Shown: positions 46,169-56,720, numbered from the stretch's first letter. The stretch: 64,000 nt of DNA from Mayamaea pseudoterrestris (GCA_027923505.1 BROI01000002.1:2666001-2730000), one strand, 5' to 3'. The notes: generated from the letters alone by a model not told the origin. Translations and numbers: made by a program.

Positions 46169-48652
46169 ATGAGAATTCGCTGTATAACACAGTGCATAAT
46201 ATGGTTCTTTTTATTTGCTGTCGATGCCCGTCAGATTCCGTTGCCTCATCTATCGGAGAATCTAGACGGACGAGTGTACGACGATGATCAAGCACTGCCA
46301 ACGACGCAGCAAACTCATCCCAATCAACCTCCGCAGCATTATATACCTGCGTTGACGATTGATCCTTCCGTTGCGACACTGATAAAAGCGGCTTATGCTC
46401 GCCTCGTGACCCTTATCAGTCATAAACCACCAGTCGGCATTGTTTTGTCAGCCGTCATGTACCGACTTGTTGTCAAGGGCCGTCTGTTTAGACTCCACGA
46501 CGCCAAAGATAGCAATCAACCTGGACGGGGCCGAGCAAGACGGAGGGAAAAATCTCATCGAGCAATAGTATTAGACGAGAATGATCAGTTATACGTTACG
46601 CAAGGAGGCGTCCAGTCTGTTCGAAGAAGGCTGCTACAATCGATCACTGCAAGTCTTTTGGAATTTCACCCATTGGCACATCGTTCAACTTTAGATGATC
46701 ACGCAGTAAGACCAGCCATTGTACTTCTCGAAGCGATGGTTGCATGTCTCAAGGTTACGCATCACCCTGGCTCTTTAAAAGTAGGCTACATTCGAGATTT
46801 GATTGAGCCATACTCTCGACTGCGTTCCTTGTCCAGCGATGCTTCTATACTTCCCAGCCGCATTGGCAAGCACGAGGAAGTACTTGATCCAATCGAAAAG
46901 CAGAGGATACTCGATCTTTGCTTGGCTACCATGGATGTTTGCTTGACGGACGCCCTTCTGCGACTCTGTCGTGATCGCCTGCTGTCAAGTAGTCTTCGAC
47001 TGGCTCGTGCCAAGGAATACTGGAAGCGAAGGGTGAATGGTCTGCAAGGTCTGCCCAAACTCTTTCCTCTTGACAAGCTCGTCGAAGGGGACCGGATGAG
47101 ACTTTCTTTGGCATCAGCTGCCTTGCAACAAGAGCTTACAAGACTTGGTCAAATTGGGGCTGTATTGTTGGACACGCCCACGGATATTCAGCAAGAATTG
47201 TTGATTAAAGCACTACGCGAGTCGGATAGTGAACGACGCAATGAAAAGCAGACAGGAAAGCCCCAACATGACAACCAGAAACCATGGCACATACCCAACC
47301 TAGGTTCGTTATCTAACAAAGCCTCTCAATATTACCGAGACAACTCGTTTCATTTTCGAAAAATGGGAAGCGGGGATATTCGGGGCAAGGCGGCCATTGC
47401 ATGCCTGTCGGACAAATGGAATGAACAAGACGCTTGGATGAGGACGACCAGCGGTTGGAGTATCCGTGCCAAGCGCTTCCTTTGTGCGGTTGTACAAGAT
47501 ACTCTGACCAACAGCGTCCCAGGGGACGAATTTAATGCCGCAGATTTCTCAGCGTTGGAGAAATTATATTGCGCTTCGCCATTGCAGCCGAAAAGTATGG
47601 GCGTGGAGCTTGCAAAATTTATCAAGTATGTGGAGAGCATGTCAGCTTGGAGACGCGTCGGAGAAGGCAAAGAGCTTCGTCTAGGAGATACATTCATTGC
47701 AGACTGGTCAAGGAGGCTGGATTTTTTAGGCATACCTTCATCGCTTCTTGCTGTTTGGGTTGCCACGCGAGCTCATGCAATCTTACAACCATACTGGCCT
47801 CGTTTCAGACAAGAAGCTATTGACTTTGCGACCAAATCAAAAGAAATTGTCTTTACTAGACTCGTTATTCCGATACAAGAAATTGCGGCCGATATTCTCA
47901 ACAAACACCCGGGAATGATGGCAGGCTTTGGGCTTGACGAGGAAAGCTCGTCGCTTGACCGCATGCTTCGAGACATGGGATTCGGCGACGGGACAGAAGC
48001 TTCTCGACACGAAGCGCTAATGCAAGCGACCGACGAGTATGAGAAAGATCTGCAGAGTAGCCTATTTGGAATGTTGGTGAAAGGAAGGCTTGTTACGCTG
48101 TTACTTTTACAAATGCAGCAGCTTAAAGTTGGTCTATTGTCAGCACTAGCTGACATTGATGTCTTGATGCAGGGAAATCGAATAAATTTTCAGCTCATGG
48201 CAGCAATTCCAGCAGTCGTTCTTGTATACTTTGGCGCTCATTTTTCAATGCGTCGGTTGTACAATATCCGAGCCAAAGACTTGCGACCCGTCACTGCAGT
48301 GCATGCGGACATGACAATCTACCTCAATGACATGGAGCGAGTCATTTTGTCGACAACCGAAACAATGGGCGACTGCAACAACGTAAATCTACGCCAAGTC
48401 TCATCACCTTCGCTGATATCACTGTTGTCTTACTCTGAATATGGACGGTGGATGTTGACGATGCACCGCTATCTCATTCTACTGGATTATTCTTCGCCGC
48501 CATATCCACAAATGAGCTGCAGCGACATTCACTTGTCCCTTCTGAGCTTTGGAGGTCGCAACGGAGCACTATCAACGTCGGGGAGTGCTCGGAACTTGGA
48601 GATATTACGTCGAATACAGCAAAAGCACGAGGGATTGAATAAATTTTTGTAA
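46169..48652 (+). CDS. NCA2: NCA2-like protein, mitochondrial ATP-synthase expression factor family
   Basis: A single exon of 827 residues. The C-terminal half carries the NCA2 pattern: 'KEIVFTRLVIPIQEI', an acidic linker, 'EYEKDLQSSLFGMLVKGRLVTLLLLQMQQLKVGLLSAL.DID.L..GNRINFQL' and a hydrophobic segment (about 674-692, 'LMAAIPAVVLVYFGAHF'). A conserved 'YGRWMLTMHRYLILLDYS' block near the end follows. In yeast, Nca2p with Nca3p controls expression of mitochondrially encoded Atp6 and Atp8, and it is an inner-membrane protein. The N-terminus has a short hydrophobic stretch ('CIIWFFLFAV', residues 9-18) and no clear presequence, so an upstream exon or another start cannot be excluded. The gene is divergent from HFM1 and converges with the basic unknown protein, 77 bp between stops. 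Confidence 0.85.
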   Translation: MRIRCITQCIIWFFLFAVDARQIPLPHLSENLDGRVYDDDQALPTTQQTHPNQPPQHYIPALTIDPSVATLIKAAYARLVTLISHKPPVGIVLSAVMYRLVVKGRLFRLHDAKDSNQPGRGRARRREKSHRAIVLDENDQLYVTQGGVQSVRRRLLQSITASLLEFHPLAHRSTLDDHAVRPAIVLLEAMVACLKVTHHPGSLKVGYIRDLIEPYSRLRSLSSDASILPSRIGKHEEVLDPIEKQRILDLCLATMDVCLTDALLRLCRDRLLSSSLRLARAKEYWKRRVNGLQGLPKLFPLDKLVEGDRMRLSLASAALQQELTRLGQIGAVLLDTPTDIQQELLIKALRESDSERRNEKQTGKPQHDNQKPWHIPNLGSLSNKASQYYRDNSFHFRKMGSGDIRGKAAIACLSDKWNEQDAWMRTTSGWSIRAKRFLCAVVQDTLTNSVPGDEFNAADFSALEKLYCASPLQPKSMGVELAKFIKYVESMSAWRRVGEGKELRLGDTFIADWSRRLDFLGIPSSLLAVWVATRAHAILQPYWPRFRQEAIDFATKSKEIVFTRLVIPIQEIAADILNKHPGMMAGFGLDEESSSLDRMLRDMGFGDGTEASRHEALMQATDEYEKDLQSSLFGMLVKGRLVTLLLLQMQQLKVGLLSALADIDVLMQGNRINFQLMAAIPAVVLVYFGAHFSMRRLYNIRAKDLRPVTAVHADMTIYLNDMERVILSTTETMGDCNNVNLRQVSSPSLISLLSYSEYGRWMLTMHRYLILLDYSSPPYPQMSCSDIHLSLLSFGGRNGALSTSGSARNLEILRRIQQKHEGLNKFL

Positions 48653-48729
48653 ACATGTATCATACTAGCCATTATTTATTTTTATACTACGAACATCAAA
48701 CCATGTACGGCTTGCTTAAGCAGTACCGC

Positions 48730-49449
48730 TTATACATCCAAAGAGTCAAGCGAAGTTATTGACGGCGCCCTTGGAATCTCACTCCCTTGGCCGCCCATGG
48801 CCCCCAGTAGGGGACGATTATGCACCGGCAAGATCGGCGGAGGAAATGTAATAATTTCTTTATCGCCAGTTCCATTCTGAGTCGGCGCGAACTGGTCAGC
48901 TGGCATTGAGTCGATATCAATGTTATTCTCCAGCAAGGCGGCAAAACGATTTTCTCGTTCCATTGCCGTAACGGCTGCAGCCTTCTTTTGTGTTTGCTGC
49001 AATAGAAAGCTTGACGCTGCCTCACCCGAGCCATTGGTCAAATAGTTTATATTGCCACCAATGCCTTCCAAAGCTGCAATGCCGCGTTCGATTGGTTCAT
49101 CATGAACAATGCCAGTGAATATTGGCGGTTGTAAATCAATGACACGAGGGTTCTGTTTCTTTCGGCTTGACGATCCGCCTTTCTTCCAGGCGCAGCGTTC
49201 ATGTAAACTTGCTTGTTCGCGATTAAATTCTTTTTGCTCTGACGAATCTTTCTGAGCCTTCTTTGGTGCCCTTAATGCTTCCTGGCGCTGCCGACGTCGA
49301 GCTTGGCGTGTGGTAGACCCAGCTTGACCAGTGGGTTGCGGCTGCGGCTGTTGGTTCTGCGTTGGTTGACGACCGACTTCGAGCTTTCGAAAAGCCTTGC
49401 TTAGCGTCTTTGCCACCCGCTTCCGCTGCTTATTGTTTGCTTTGACCAT
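48730..49449 (-). CDS. Unknown basic protein, 239 residues
   Basis: One open exon from 49449. The first 100 residues are strongly basic and Gln-rich ('NNKQRKRVAKTLSKAFRKLE', then alternating Gln-Pro, then 'RQARRRQRQEALRAPKK'). The middle has 'RVIDLQPPIFTGIVHDEPIERGIAALEGIGGNINYL' split over residues about 104-138, and 'ENRFAALLENNIDID' follows (about 169-183). The end is Pro/Ser-rich. No known domain is recognised. A nuclear or nucleolar location would fit the basic start, which is inference only. It follows WDR5 in tandem on the same strand (about 265 bp between WDR5 stop and this start). The ordered middle region and lack of interruption in 239 codons favour a real gene. Confidence 0.65.
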   Translation of the reverse strand: MVKANNKQRKRVAKTLSKAFRKLEVGRQPTQNQQPQPQPTGQAGSTTRQARRRQRQEALRAPKKAQKDSSEQKEFNREQASLHERCAWKKGGSSSRKKQNPRVIDLQPPIFTGIVHDEPIERGIAALEGIGGNINYLTNGSGEAASSFLLQQTQKKAAAVTAMERENRFAALLENNIDIDSMPADQFAPTQNGTGDKEIITFPPPILPVHNRPLLGAMGGQGSEIPRAPSITSLDSLDV

Positions 49450-49715
49450 GTTCGAAAAATCAAAAGCGGGTAATGTAATGGTTCATTGTTCACACTGCAT
49501 TCACGTTTGTGGCAGACGGCGACTCGTCGTCACGGTCTCGGAAGCGGTCGTGAAAGGCTTATTTAAACCAATCACATTTAGTACAGTTTTTATCACATTG
49601 AGGCTGAAAACAGGAGGGTAAATAAATGTGTACATAATTAACGCTATGATACGAACTCGATCAAGGGAGTTATCTCCCTTGAACTCGATGTGGGTGAGTT
49701 GCGGCAGGTAAAGTC

Positions 49716-50984
49716 CTACAGCTCTTCACCTTTATGTTTCTTGTTTGAATCACTCGCTGCTGCTTCTAGGCTAGCATCGTTCTCAGTGTTAGCCATATCC
49801 GTATCACCTCCATCAGCATCGCGACGATCGCCACTACTAGTCCTCAGTTTCCAAAATTCAACTTTACGATCAGCCATCATTCCTCCACTCGCAAGCAAAG
49901 AAAGCTTGTCATGAGCCGAAACGGCAAGGACAGAATCCTTGTGTCCTTTCAGTACCTGGCGCACTTGTTTCGACTGTATATCGTAAATGACAACCGAGCC
50001 ATTCTCACTCCCCGTTACTATGTTGCCATGGTAACCAGGAATAAAGTCGCTCACCACCGAGTACTTTGTGTGTATATGTTCAAATGAAGAGTAGCTTTTA
50101 CTGCATGACTGACTTTTGCTGGTGGTTGTCACTGGCCACAGCCGTATCACAGAGTCCAGAGTGCCAGCTAGCAAAAATTTGCCGTTCGGCGAAAATTTGG
50201 CCGAACAGACGGGCGGATTGCCGGCGGCAAAAATGGTCTTGAGACACTCACCCGTCGCCACGTCCCACAGTCGGATCAAACCATCGTGTGACGCTGTGCA
50301 GACACAAGTTCCGTCGCGATTGAAACTGACCGAGGTGACAGGTTCCGAATGTGCTGGCAGAGTGCATACGCAGTCGCCCGTCCGAAGATCCCAAAGCTTG
50401 ACCGTCTCATCAAACGAGCCAGAAACAACCTACAAATGCAATCAAGGAGTGAGGCGACAGGATTATTCATACTAAGTACAGCGAACACATAGCCACCTTA
50501 CCATTGTTTGCTGCTGATCGACACAAAAGACAAAATTTTCGTGTCCTTTGAGCTCACTGAGCGACTCTCCCGTGGCAATATCCCAAATCCGTACTGTTTT
50601 ATCGTCGCTTGCACTAGCTAATAATGCCGCATATGGATTCCAGCATACTTCATTTACTCCGCGTGCATGTCCACGACATTGTGTCGTCGGCGTCAAGGCT
50701 TTTCGATGCGTGTCGTCCAAAGTTTCCTCCAATACTACATCTTGACTTAGATTCCAAATCTTGATGGAAGAGCTTGCGCTGGCACTAGCTACCATAACGC
50801 TGGATCCTTGACATAGTCTGGAAGGAGCGAATTTGACCGAGCTGACGGCCCTCTCATGGTCTCCAAACACGTTCAGGCGGACGAATTCATCCGTGGCGAC
50901 ACGTTCGAGACATTTCTCCTCCAGTTGGGACCTTTTCCTGCTTATTGTCGCATTCTCAGAGTTAATTGCTTCAATATTAGCCAT
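49716..50984 (-). CDS. WDR5: WDR5-like WD40 protein of the COMPASS H3K4 methyltransferase complex
   Basis: Exon 1 is 50984-50502 and exon 2 is 50429-49716, with a 72-bp intron (GTAAGG...TTGTAG) that keeps the frame. The product has 398 residues. Seven WD repeats can be followed ('CRGHARGVNEVCWNPYAALL', 'ASASDDKTVRIWDIATGE', 'ASHDGLIRLWDVATGECLKT', 'GTLDSVIRLWP', 'VTGSENGSVVIYDIQSKQV', 'LASGGMMADRKVEFWK'). Repeat spacing and the 'GNPPVCSAKFSPNGKFLLAGTLD' signature match WDR5 over other WD proteins. WDR5 scaffolds SET1/MLL with RbBP5 and ASH2L. A 50-residue acidic tail after the last repeat is extra compared with animal WDR5. The gene is head to head with SUZ12, 183 bp between the chosen starts. 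Confidence 0.85.
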
Positions 50985-51167
50985 TTTACAACGCCGGCTA
51001 CAAGTATATCAGAGAGTTGATGTTTGTTTTACAGATGAATGCATGGATACCGTCGGTATGCACAACCGGCTTGCCGCCGTCCTTCCGGTACTGATCTGAC
51101 ATGCGACAGCATCAACTCGTCGTTCCGACGACCGATTGCAGCACTGATCGTATCCAACTTTCGTAGC
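50985..51167. promoter_or_regulatory. Shared divergent promoter of WDR5 and SUZ12
   Basis: 183 bp separate the WDR5 start from the SUZ12 start chosen here. If the SUZ12 frame is taken from its first ATG (51039) the gap is only 54 bp, which is why the later start is preferred. No defined motif was recognised. Confidence 0.45.
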
Positions 51168-52332
51168 ATGGTTGTTCCTTTCTGGGAGCTGCAGCAAGAG
51201 CACGAAGGAAAGGAGAAAGATGTTCAACTCAATAATGGATTTGCTCATCACGGAGAAGAGTTTGATGCTTTGAACCGCCACCACAGTAGAACAGGCATGA
51301 AACAATTCACGGTACCCGTTGTTCAGAGACGAAACTTGACGTATATAAAGATGTCTGACAGGACAATGAAGAAAAATATTATCAAATCTACCGGGTAAGC
51401 TTTCAAAATACCTACCATTCAAGACTAGACCATCCAATGTCTCTCACCCAACTCATTTCCATGTTACTCACAATTGGATCCATGATAGAATATATGCATT
51501 CCACCTGCTTAGCGAAAATCAACATTCAGTCGAAAGTGGTCTCATTCAGAATGATTTTGTTTGCCCTCTTTGTTCATTTGACTCGCGAGCATTGCCTCAT
51601 GTTTGGATCCACTTGAAAACATTTCACTCGGGAACGTTTTCCTTCCAGCACCGGACGACTCCCGACAATCAGCTACACATTTTAGCCAAGCCGCTGAAAC
51701 AGCACAAGCCAGAAGCAAGACCACCAAAAGGAACTTCAGAACTCATCTACTTTGAAACTCTGTGTCGTTACAAGGACTACCACAATTTTCCAAATCAAGG
51801 AAGTGTCAAGCCACAAGACTTAATCACGCTACTACCTCCATATAGAGTCTCCTTTCCTGATCGACCATACTACCATCCAGAGACTGGCTGCGTACTTACA
51901 CTTGGTCAATGGCTGCATGAAACAGAACATGTTAGTTTGAATCCCGAGTGGCAACGAAAGATGGAGAATGGCATGATTGATGAGTTTTCTGATGTTTTGG
52001 CAACTGAAAAGGCATTTCTCAAGCTCTGGAATGGATACATGGCCAATGGCATTATGTTCTTTCCTGACTTGTTGCCACAACTTGTTCATTTTGTGGAGAA
52101 ATTTGCAAAGGCTATTTGTGAACAAGACTTGAACGGTGAGCTCCTTGCCCACCTGATGAATATGTGGGACCATGGCCACATTAGTCGCCAAGCCATGCAT
52201 TGGCTTTGTCGGCGCTACAGTGAATTGATTCATACTGACAAGTCTACTGTGAGAGCCACCAAGCCAGCTCAAACGCTAGTATGTATGATGGCAAGGCCAA
52301 TGGGCAAGCGAAAATTTGCAGAGTCATCATGA
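51168..52332 (+). CDS. SUZ12: SUZ12-like PRC2 subunit (C2H2 finger plus VEFS box)
   Basis: Exon 1 is 51168-51394 and exon 2 is 51513-52332; the donor is GTAAGC and the acceptor CTGCTTAG, giving 348 residues. Another in-frame acceptor at 51428 would make a 34-bp intron and add 28 residues including 'IYAFHLL'. Exon 1 contains 'VPVVQRRNLTYIKM', like the N-terminal 'LHRTLTYM' block of SUZ12. Exon 2 has the zinc finger 'FVCPLCSFDSRALPHVWIHL' and, near the end, the VEFS box ('PEWQRKMENGMIDEFSDV', 'EKAFLKLWNGYM', 'LLAHLMNMWDHGHIS'), lining up with human 'EWLREKTITQIEEFSDV' and 'FMLHLVSMHDFNLIS'. SUZ12 joins EZH2 and EED in PRC2, which methylates H3K27. The protein is half the usual length (about 740 in human), with most of the region between the N-terminal block and the finger absent. 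Confidence 0.85.
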
Positions 52333-52980
52333 ACATGTTTGCCTTCTCTAACTAGCTTATAAGTCAGACACTCAAGGCTGGTCAAGTAATGATACTTTAG
52401 ATTAATTTGTTTGCTTAATTATAACTTTTGTTTTGTAGCCCATTGGATAAGGCTTTTGCCATCGCCACATATCTTCACACATGGCATCAACACTGAGTTT
52501 TGCTTCCCAACCTAGCATGGAGCATCCGCATAAACAGTCACCCATCTCCCAGTCTTCTAGATGACAACTTAAAGGGGAGCCACAGAGGGTGACAAGCTTG
52601 GTGCTGCACTGGGAAAGAGAACTGTCCTGCGCTAGGTGACTCACTTGGCTTGGCGCTTGGGTCACTTATTGGCCCACTTGATGGCAAGCTGCTAGGGTGA
52701 GTGCTTGGGAGACACACTGGGAGCCAGGGTGACAAAGGAGACTATCTTCTTGATGATAAGCTTGTTACATCTATTACAGTATGCTACCTAGTCTATGAAG
52801 CAATAGTTCACATAATTAATGACATTACCCTTAGACGTCTAGTTTTCCACAAACAATGTACGGGCACTGGTGATTTCCATGGAAGAAGCCTTAAAATGAC
52901 AATCTTTGATTGTGCGCTTCAACTTGCCAGCCCAAATAACCGTCACTGCTTCATGATGCAAGGCTGCCCATACAATACCG
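52333..52980. other. Intergenic region, no gene seen
   Basis: About 650 bp after the SUZ12 stop. Short frames on both strands lack motifs; one on the minus strand is Ser/Pro-rich low complexity (near 52538-52735). Nothing can be assigned. Confidence 0.5.
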
Positions 52981-53069
52981 ATTAATTGTGGTAGGATATA
53001 TCTGGACATGCTTCACTGACATTAATGGGTGTAACTTGGTAAACATGCCGTACTTCTTGGTGTTTGTGT

Positions 53070-54803
53070 AGTCTACTCCAAATGGCCGGTGGTTCTGCAA
53101 CATCTTCTACCCCAATCCAGTTGATTTGGCAATCTTTGTGCACGCGGAGCGCACAAAAGTTTGTTGCCAGGCATTGTAAAACCATTGATCCTACCACTTT
53201 CCCCACCCTGCGAATGTGTTTTGAGCATGATATAAGCATGGGTAGAGTTCAACAACCGTTTGTCAAAATGGGATGGCAAGTCACTATTTACTGTTAATGC
53301 AAAGACTTTTTGCAAGCTTTGTTTATCTGCACTTACAGTGAAATTGACAAACGCTAGAAAAGCAGTCATCACTGACGTACCAAATGCCCAATCAACAAGT
53401 GTGCATAGGCCCTCATTGTATTCCTCGGAAATATAAGAGCTGGTCATCGTGAGAACTACTCTGAAAGTGGTTTGCAGCATCAAGAGAGCACTATCAGCCC
53501 TGCCATCCTGTGGGCAAATTGAGCATATGAGCAACATCAAAGACAAGAACAAAAAAGATGGCAAACTGAATACGTACATGCAAGGAGGAGACAAATTTCG
53601 GGAGAAGGCCCAAGATGCCCGCCGCAAAAAGTGTCGTCACAAATTTACTTGGGCGAGCTGCAACATGTTTTTCAAACAGTATAGGCAATCATGTTGAGGG
53701 GTAATGCTTTCCTTTCATCAAAGCGTTGTCAACCAATGCAGCCTGGCTCGTTAGAAGTCCTATCAACCCGGGAATAAGTCTTTCACCATGTAGGGTGGCA
53801 AGATTCTCACTTGATCATATGTCTTGGTGGGTGAAATGTTGGGCAAACACTCTCAGCAGTGCTGCCAACCAAAAGCAAAATATGGGGCTCACCTGGATGG
53901 TCAGAATGGGCCACTAGGAAAGCACCAACAAGGCCCCCAAGGCAGCCCAAATCAATAGATGGGTGATGCTCAAACAATTCCTGAAAAAGGCCTAACACCA
54001 CAAGGCAGCTTGGAATTGTCAATCTCATCCAGACTATGATGTTAGGCTTGAAATGCCGTAGATGATTGAAGAGAGACATGGTTAGCAATGGAATAATAAA
54101 CTTAGTCAAGAATTGACAAATGCAACTTACAAGATATTTGAGTATAATCCGCAGTGTACCAAAAGCAAAGGCTCCTGTCTGCAGAGACGAGTCATAATTT
54201 TGGCTGCAATTACTCTCACGTCGTTGTTCGCAGAGTCTGGCCCAAAGTGTAGGAGTGTTCGTGAAAGACATCTTACTGCGGTCACATTAATCACGGGCCA
54301 CAAGCTTTGAACATGGTGAGCACCTCAACCAGTCCTGCCGCTGCACGGAAGATGTCAACCATTCTGGCATGGGCCCAAAATGCGAATGCGAGTAGATGGG
54401 CAATATTCTCAAATGATGTTTGAGAACAATGCCAGTAGAGGTATTTATCCCCAGTATCTGCCGCAGTCGACGCTGCATATGTACGTATGAATCCAAGGCA
54501 GTAGACCATATATGCGCTACACTCAGCAACCATTTCGTTCATGGCACATTGCCCCATGTAGTCATTGATAAAGGCAAATGCCTTTACCAGTTCCTGAACC
54601 ACAGCTGGGTTGGCAAAACAACCTCTTCCATTTCAATTTACGCTGGCGAAAAGGTGTTGTGAACATGTTGGAGAAGAGCTGATATAGGCACGAATAAAGT
54701 GTGAGGTAGGAGCCTCATAATAAATGAACACTTGAGTACAAGTTTTGGAGCCGCTATTGACAGTTGAAGTTGCTGGTGCTCCTGCCTCTTCAGCTGTACT
54801 TAC
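53070..54803 (-). CDS. Possible multi-exon multi-pass membrane protein, 5' end cut by an LTR
   Basis: Three neighbouring minus-strand open stretches (54602-54291, 54271-53807 and 53688-53073) are rich in hydrophobic segments. Examples are 'AHLLAFAFWAHARMVDIF', 'IIPLLTMSLFNHL', 'GCLGGLVGAFLVAH', 'VTTLFAAGILGLLPKFV' and 'SVMTAFLAFVNFTV'. Between them lie plausible splice signals, for example a GTAAGT donor at about 54130. A charged stretch runs up to the end of the LTR at 54804 ('STAEEAGAPATSTVNSGSK'), so the gene's start appears to have been removed by the copia insertion. I cannot name a family and could not join all exons with confidence. It may be a decayed gene. Confidence 0.35.
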
Positions 54804-55132
54804 TGACACGATAATATTAAACAAACCTTTATTCCAGCAACTACAATGGACTAGGAGCAATCAACCTCTTCATCCAGAGTAAAGCAAACAAACAAACTCA
54901 ATTGCCAGAATAGTGTGTGTTACTTGCTACTCTACTCGTGCTCTTTGTCTCTGTTCTCACTGGGTTCATGGTCGAGGTTCACGCCTCGACCCTCAGCGAA
55001 TTCATACATGTATGTGAGGATTCGGTCACATGAGTGACTCAATCCAGCACAGGATTCAAATGTTTACAAACACAGGTAGCTAACCATCTTGTCATAAGAC
55101 ACAGGTCAACTCAACTCAATAATACTGTGTCA
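54804..55132 (-). repeat. Copia LTR, diverged copy
   Basis: 329 bp, with TGACAC and GTGTCA ends. It aligns over its whole length to the 21.7-kb LTR with scattered substitutions, so it is older than or drawn from a different copy than its partner at 56245. Confidence 0.92.
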
Positions 55133-56244
55133 TCCCCTTTAATCTAGGCTTGTGACAATGATCGGTTTGCCGTGTCGCCCTTCCAGAAAAGAATCGGGAC
55201 AATCAACGGGCGGAATGTGGCATGCAAGAACTTGGTAAGAACGTCGGCAACGTTCTGCTTGCCGAAGATGTGCTCAAAATACAGAACATTGCTTGCAATG
55301 GCCTCACGGACTTGATGGTAGGTGAGCGCATTGTGTCACTTAGAAAGTGTGGAGTGCGGGATCATTGACAACTTCTTGATGCTTTCGTTGTCACTGAACA
55401 TCCAGGCTGGTCCACTCAAAGGAACTCCTAACATGCATAGGGAGTATTGGAAATCCATAATCTGTTCTGTTGGGGTCTTGGCGACGACAAACTTGGATCC
55501 ATACGTTGCAGTCTCAACAGTATTCTGATGCTTACAAAACCATTCAACGGGCGTCTGGTTCAGGAAATGTAGGACTCCCATGGCGGAACGTCTGGTTGTG
55601 TAATCATGATACAGGTTCGCGCCCATAAAGGTAGATAGTTGCACAGGTTTGCCCTTTGGGACCAGCATATTCCACGAAAGCTCTTCGCTGGAGTCGCCGT
55701 AGACCAATTGCAACCAATTGTACTTGGTAAGTTCCCCGTGATCAACGATCTTTGTTTGGAAATGAATCGCCGCATCAGGGTACTCAGCTAGGTAACCGCA
55801 GACTCGCTTGGCTCGGTCCAGGTGTCGCGCCACGAAATTGGCCAAGTGTCATCAGGGCACAATGTATGTCAAATCAACACAGTGTCACTGCCCACTGGAG
55901 GGCACCAATAAGAGACTGGTACTGTTGAATGCCACGGGCATTCAGCTCTTCGGTAAGGTCAAGTTTGGGGTGGTCCCCGTCGTCAAGCGGTGACTTGCAC
56001 TTGCGTGGCTTTTCGCCAAACTATGGTTTCATAGTTCTTGAGCATGCGACCAATGTAAGTCTTTGCGCTCATGCAGAGGGTTCCATCAGGGTCACAATAG
56101 AAGTTGGCTCCAAGGTGATACTTGATATCGGTTAGGCTTGTGGATCTTCACACCGACGTACTTGTAGTGAGTGCCACAATCTTTCATCCAAACGTCAGGG
56201 TCCACGTAACTTGGGTGAAATCCAATGTCGCAGAGTGTGTCAGC

Positions 56245-56574
56245 TGACACGATAATATCAGACGAACCTTTATTCCAGCGACTACAATGGACTCGGAGCG
56301 ATCAACCTCTTCGTCCAGCGTAAAAGCAAACAAACAAACTCAATTGCTAGAATAGTGCATGTTACTCGCTACTCTACTCGTGCGCTTCTTTCTCGTTCTC
56401 ACTGGGTTCACGGTCGAGGTTCACGCCTCGATCGTCAGCGATTTCACTCATGTATGTGAGGATTCGGTCACAAGTGTGACTCAACCCTGCACAGGATTAA
56501 ATGCATACAAAACACAGGTAGCTAACCGTCTTGTCATGAGACGCAGGTCAACTCAACTCAATAATATTGTGTCA
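56245..56574 (-). repeat. Copia LTR, near-identical to the 21.7-kb LTRs
   Basis: 330 bp. I could find only one length difference in a T run from the LTR at 21734. On its right the sequence runs within 40 bp into the 30-bp palindromic repeat array. Confidence 0.93.
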
Positions 56575-56610
56575 ATCTGCAAAAGTACTTTAAACGTAAT
56601 AGTCACATAC

Positions 56611-56720
56611 TTTCAGATTCTGTCTGAATGTAAAAAGTACTTTCAGACATTGTCTGATTAAGCCAGATACTTTCAGACATTGTCTGAATCAGAAAGATAC
56701 TTTCAGACATTGTCTGAAAG
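56611..56720. repeat. Four 30-bp direct repeats, each a 19-bp palindrome
   Basis: Units start at exactly 56611, 56641, 56671 and 56701. The best unit holds TTTCAGACATTGTCTGAAA, two 9-base arms around one base, followed by about 11 bases ending in 'gatac' or 'gtac'. The first unit is the most diverged. The period of 30 bp would place successive sites nearly in phase on the helix. It could be a cluster of binding sites for a dimeric protein or the remains of a minisatellite. Confidence 0.9.

Larger units (their letters stand above)
54804..56574 (-). mobile_element. Internally deleted Ty1/copia element with two LTRs
   Basis: On the minus strand the order is 5' LTR (56574-56245), a 1.1-kb piece of pol covering part of reverse transcriptase and RNase H ('KYNWLQLVYGDSSEELSWNM', 'EWFCKHQNTVETATYGSKF'), then 3' LTR (55132-54804). 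It is the same family as the element at 21.7 kb. Everything from gag through integrase is missing, and the remaining coding part is broken in a few places. The 56245 LTR is nearly identical to the LTRs at 21.7 and 28.0 kb, while the 54804 LTR is clearly more diverged (several per cent). The flanks (cttac and atctg) are not duplicated. Confidence 0.92.

Noticed and set aside
51009-51437. A 142-codon minus-strand frame
   Set aside because: It is the shadow of the SUZ12 first exon and the shared promoter, and has no motif.
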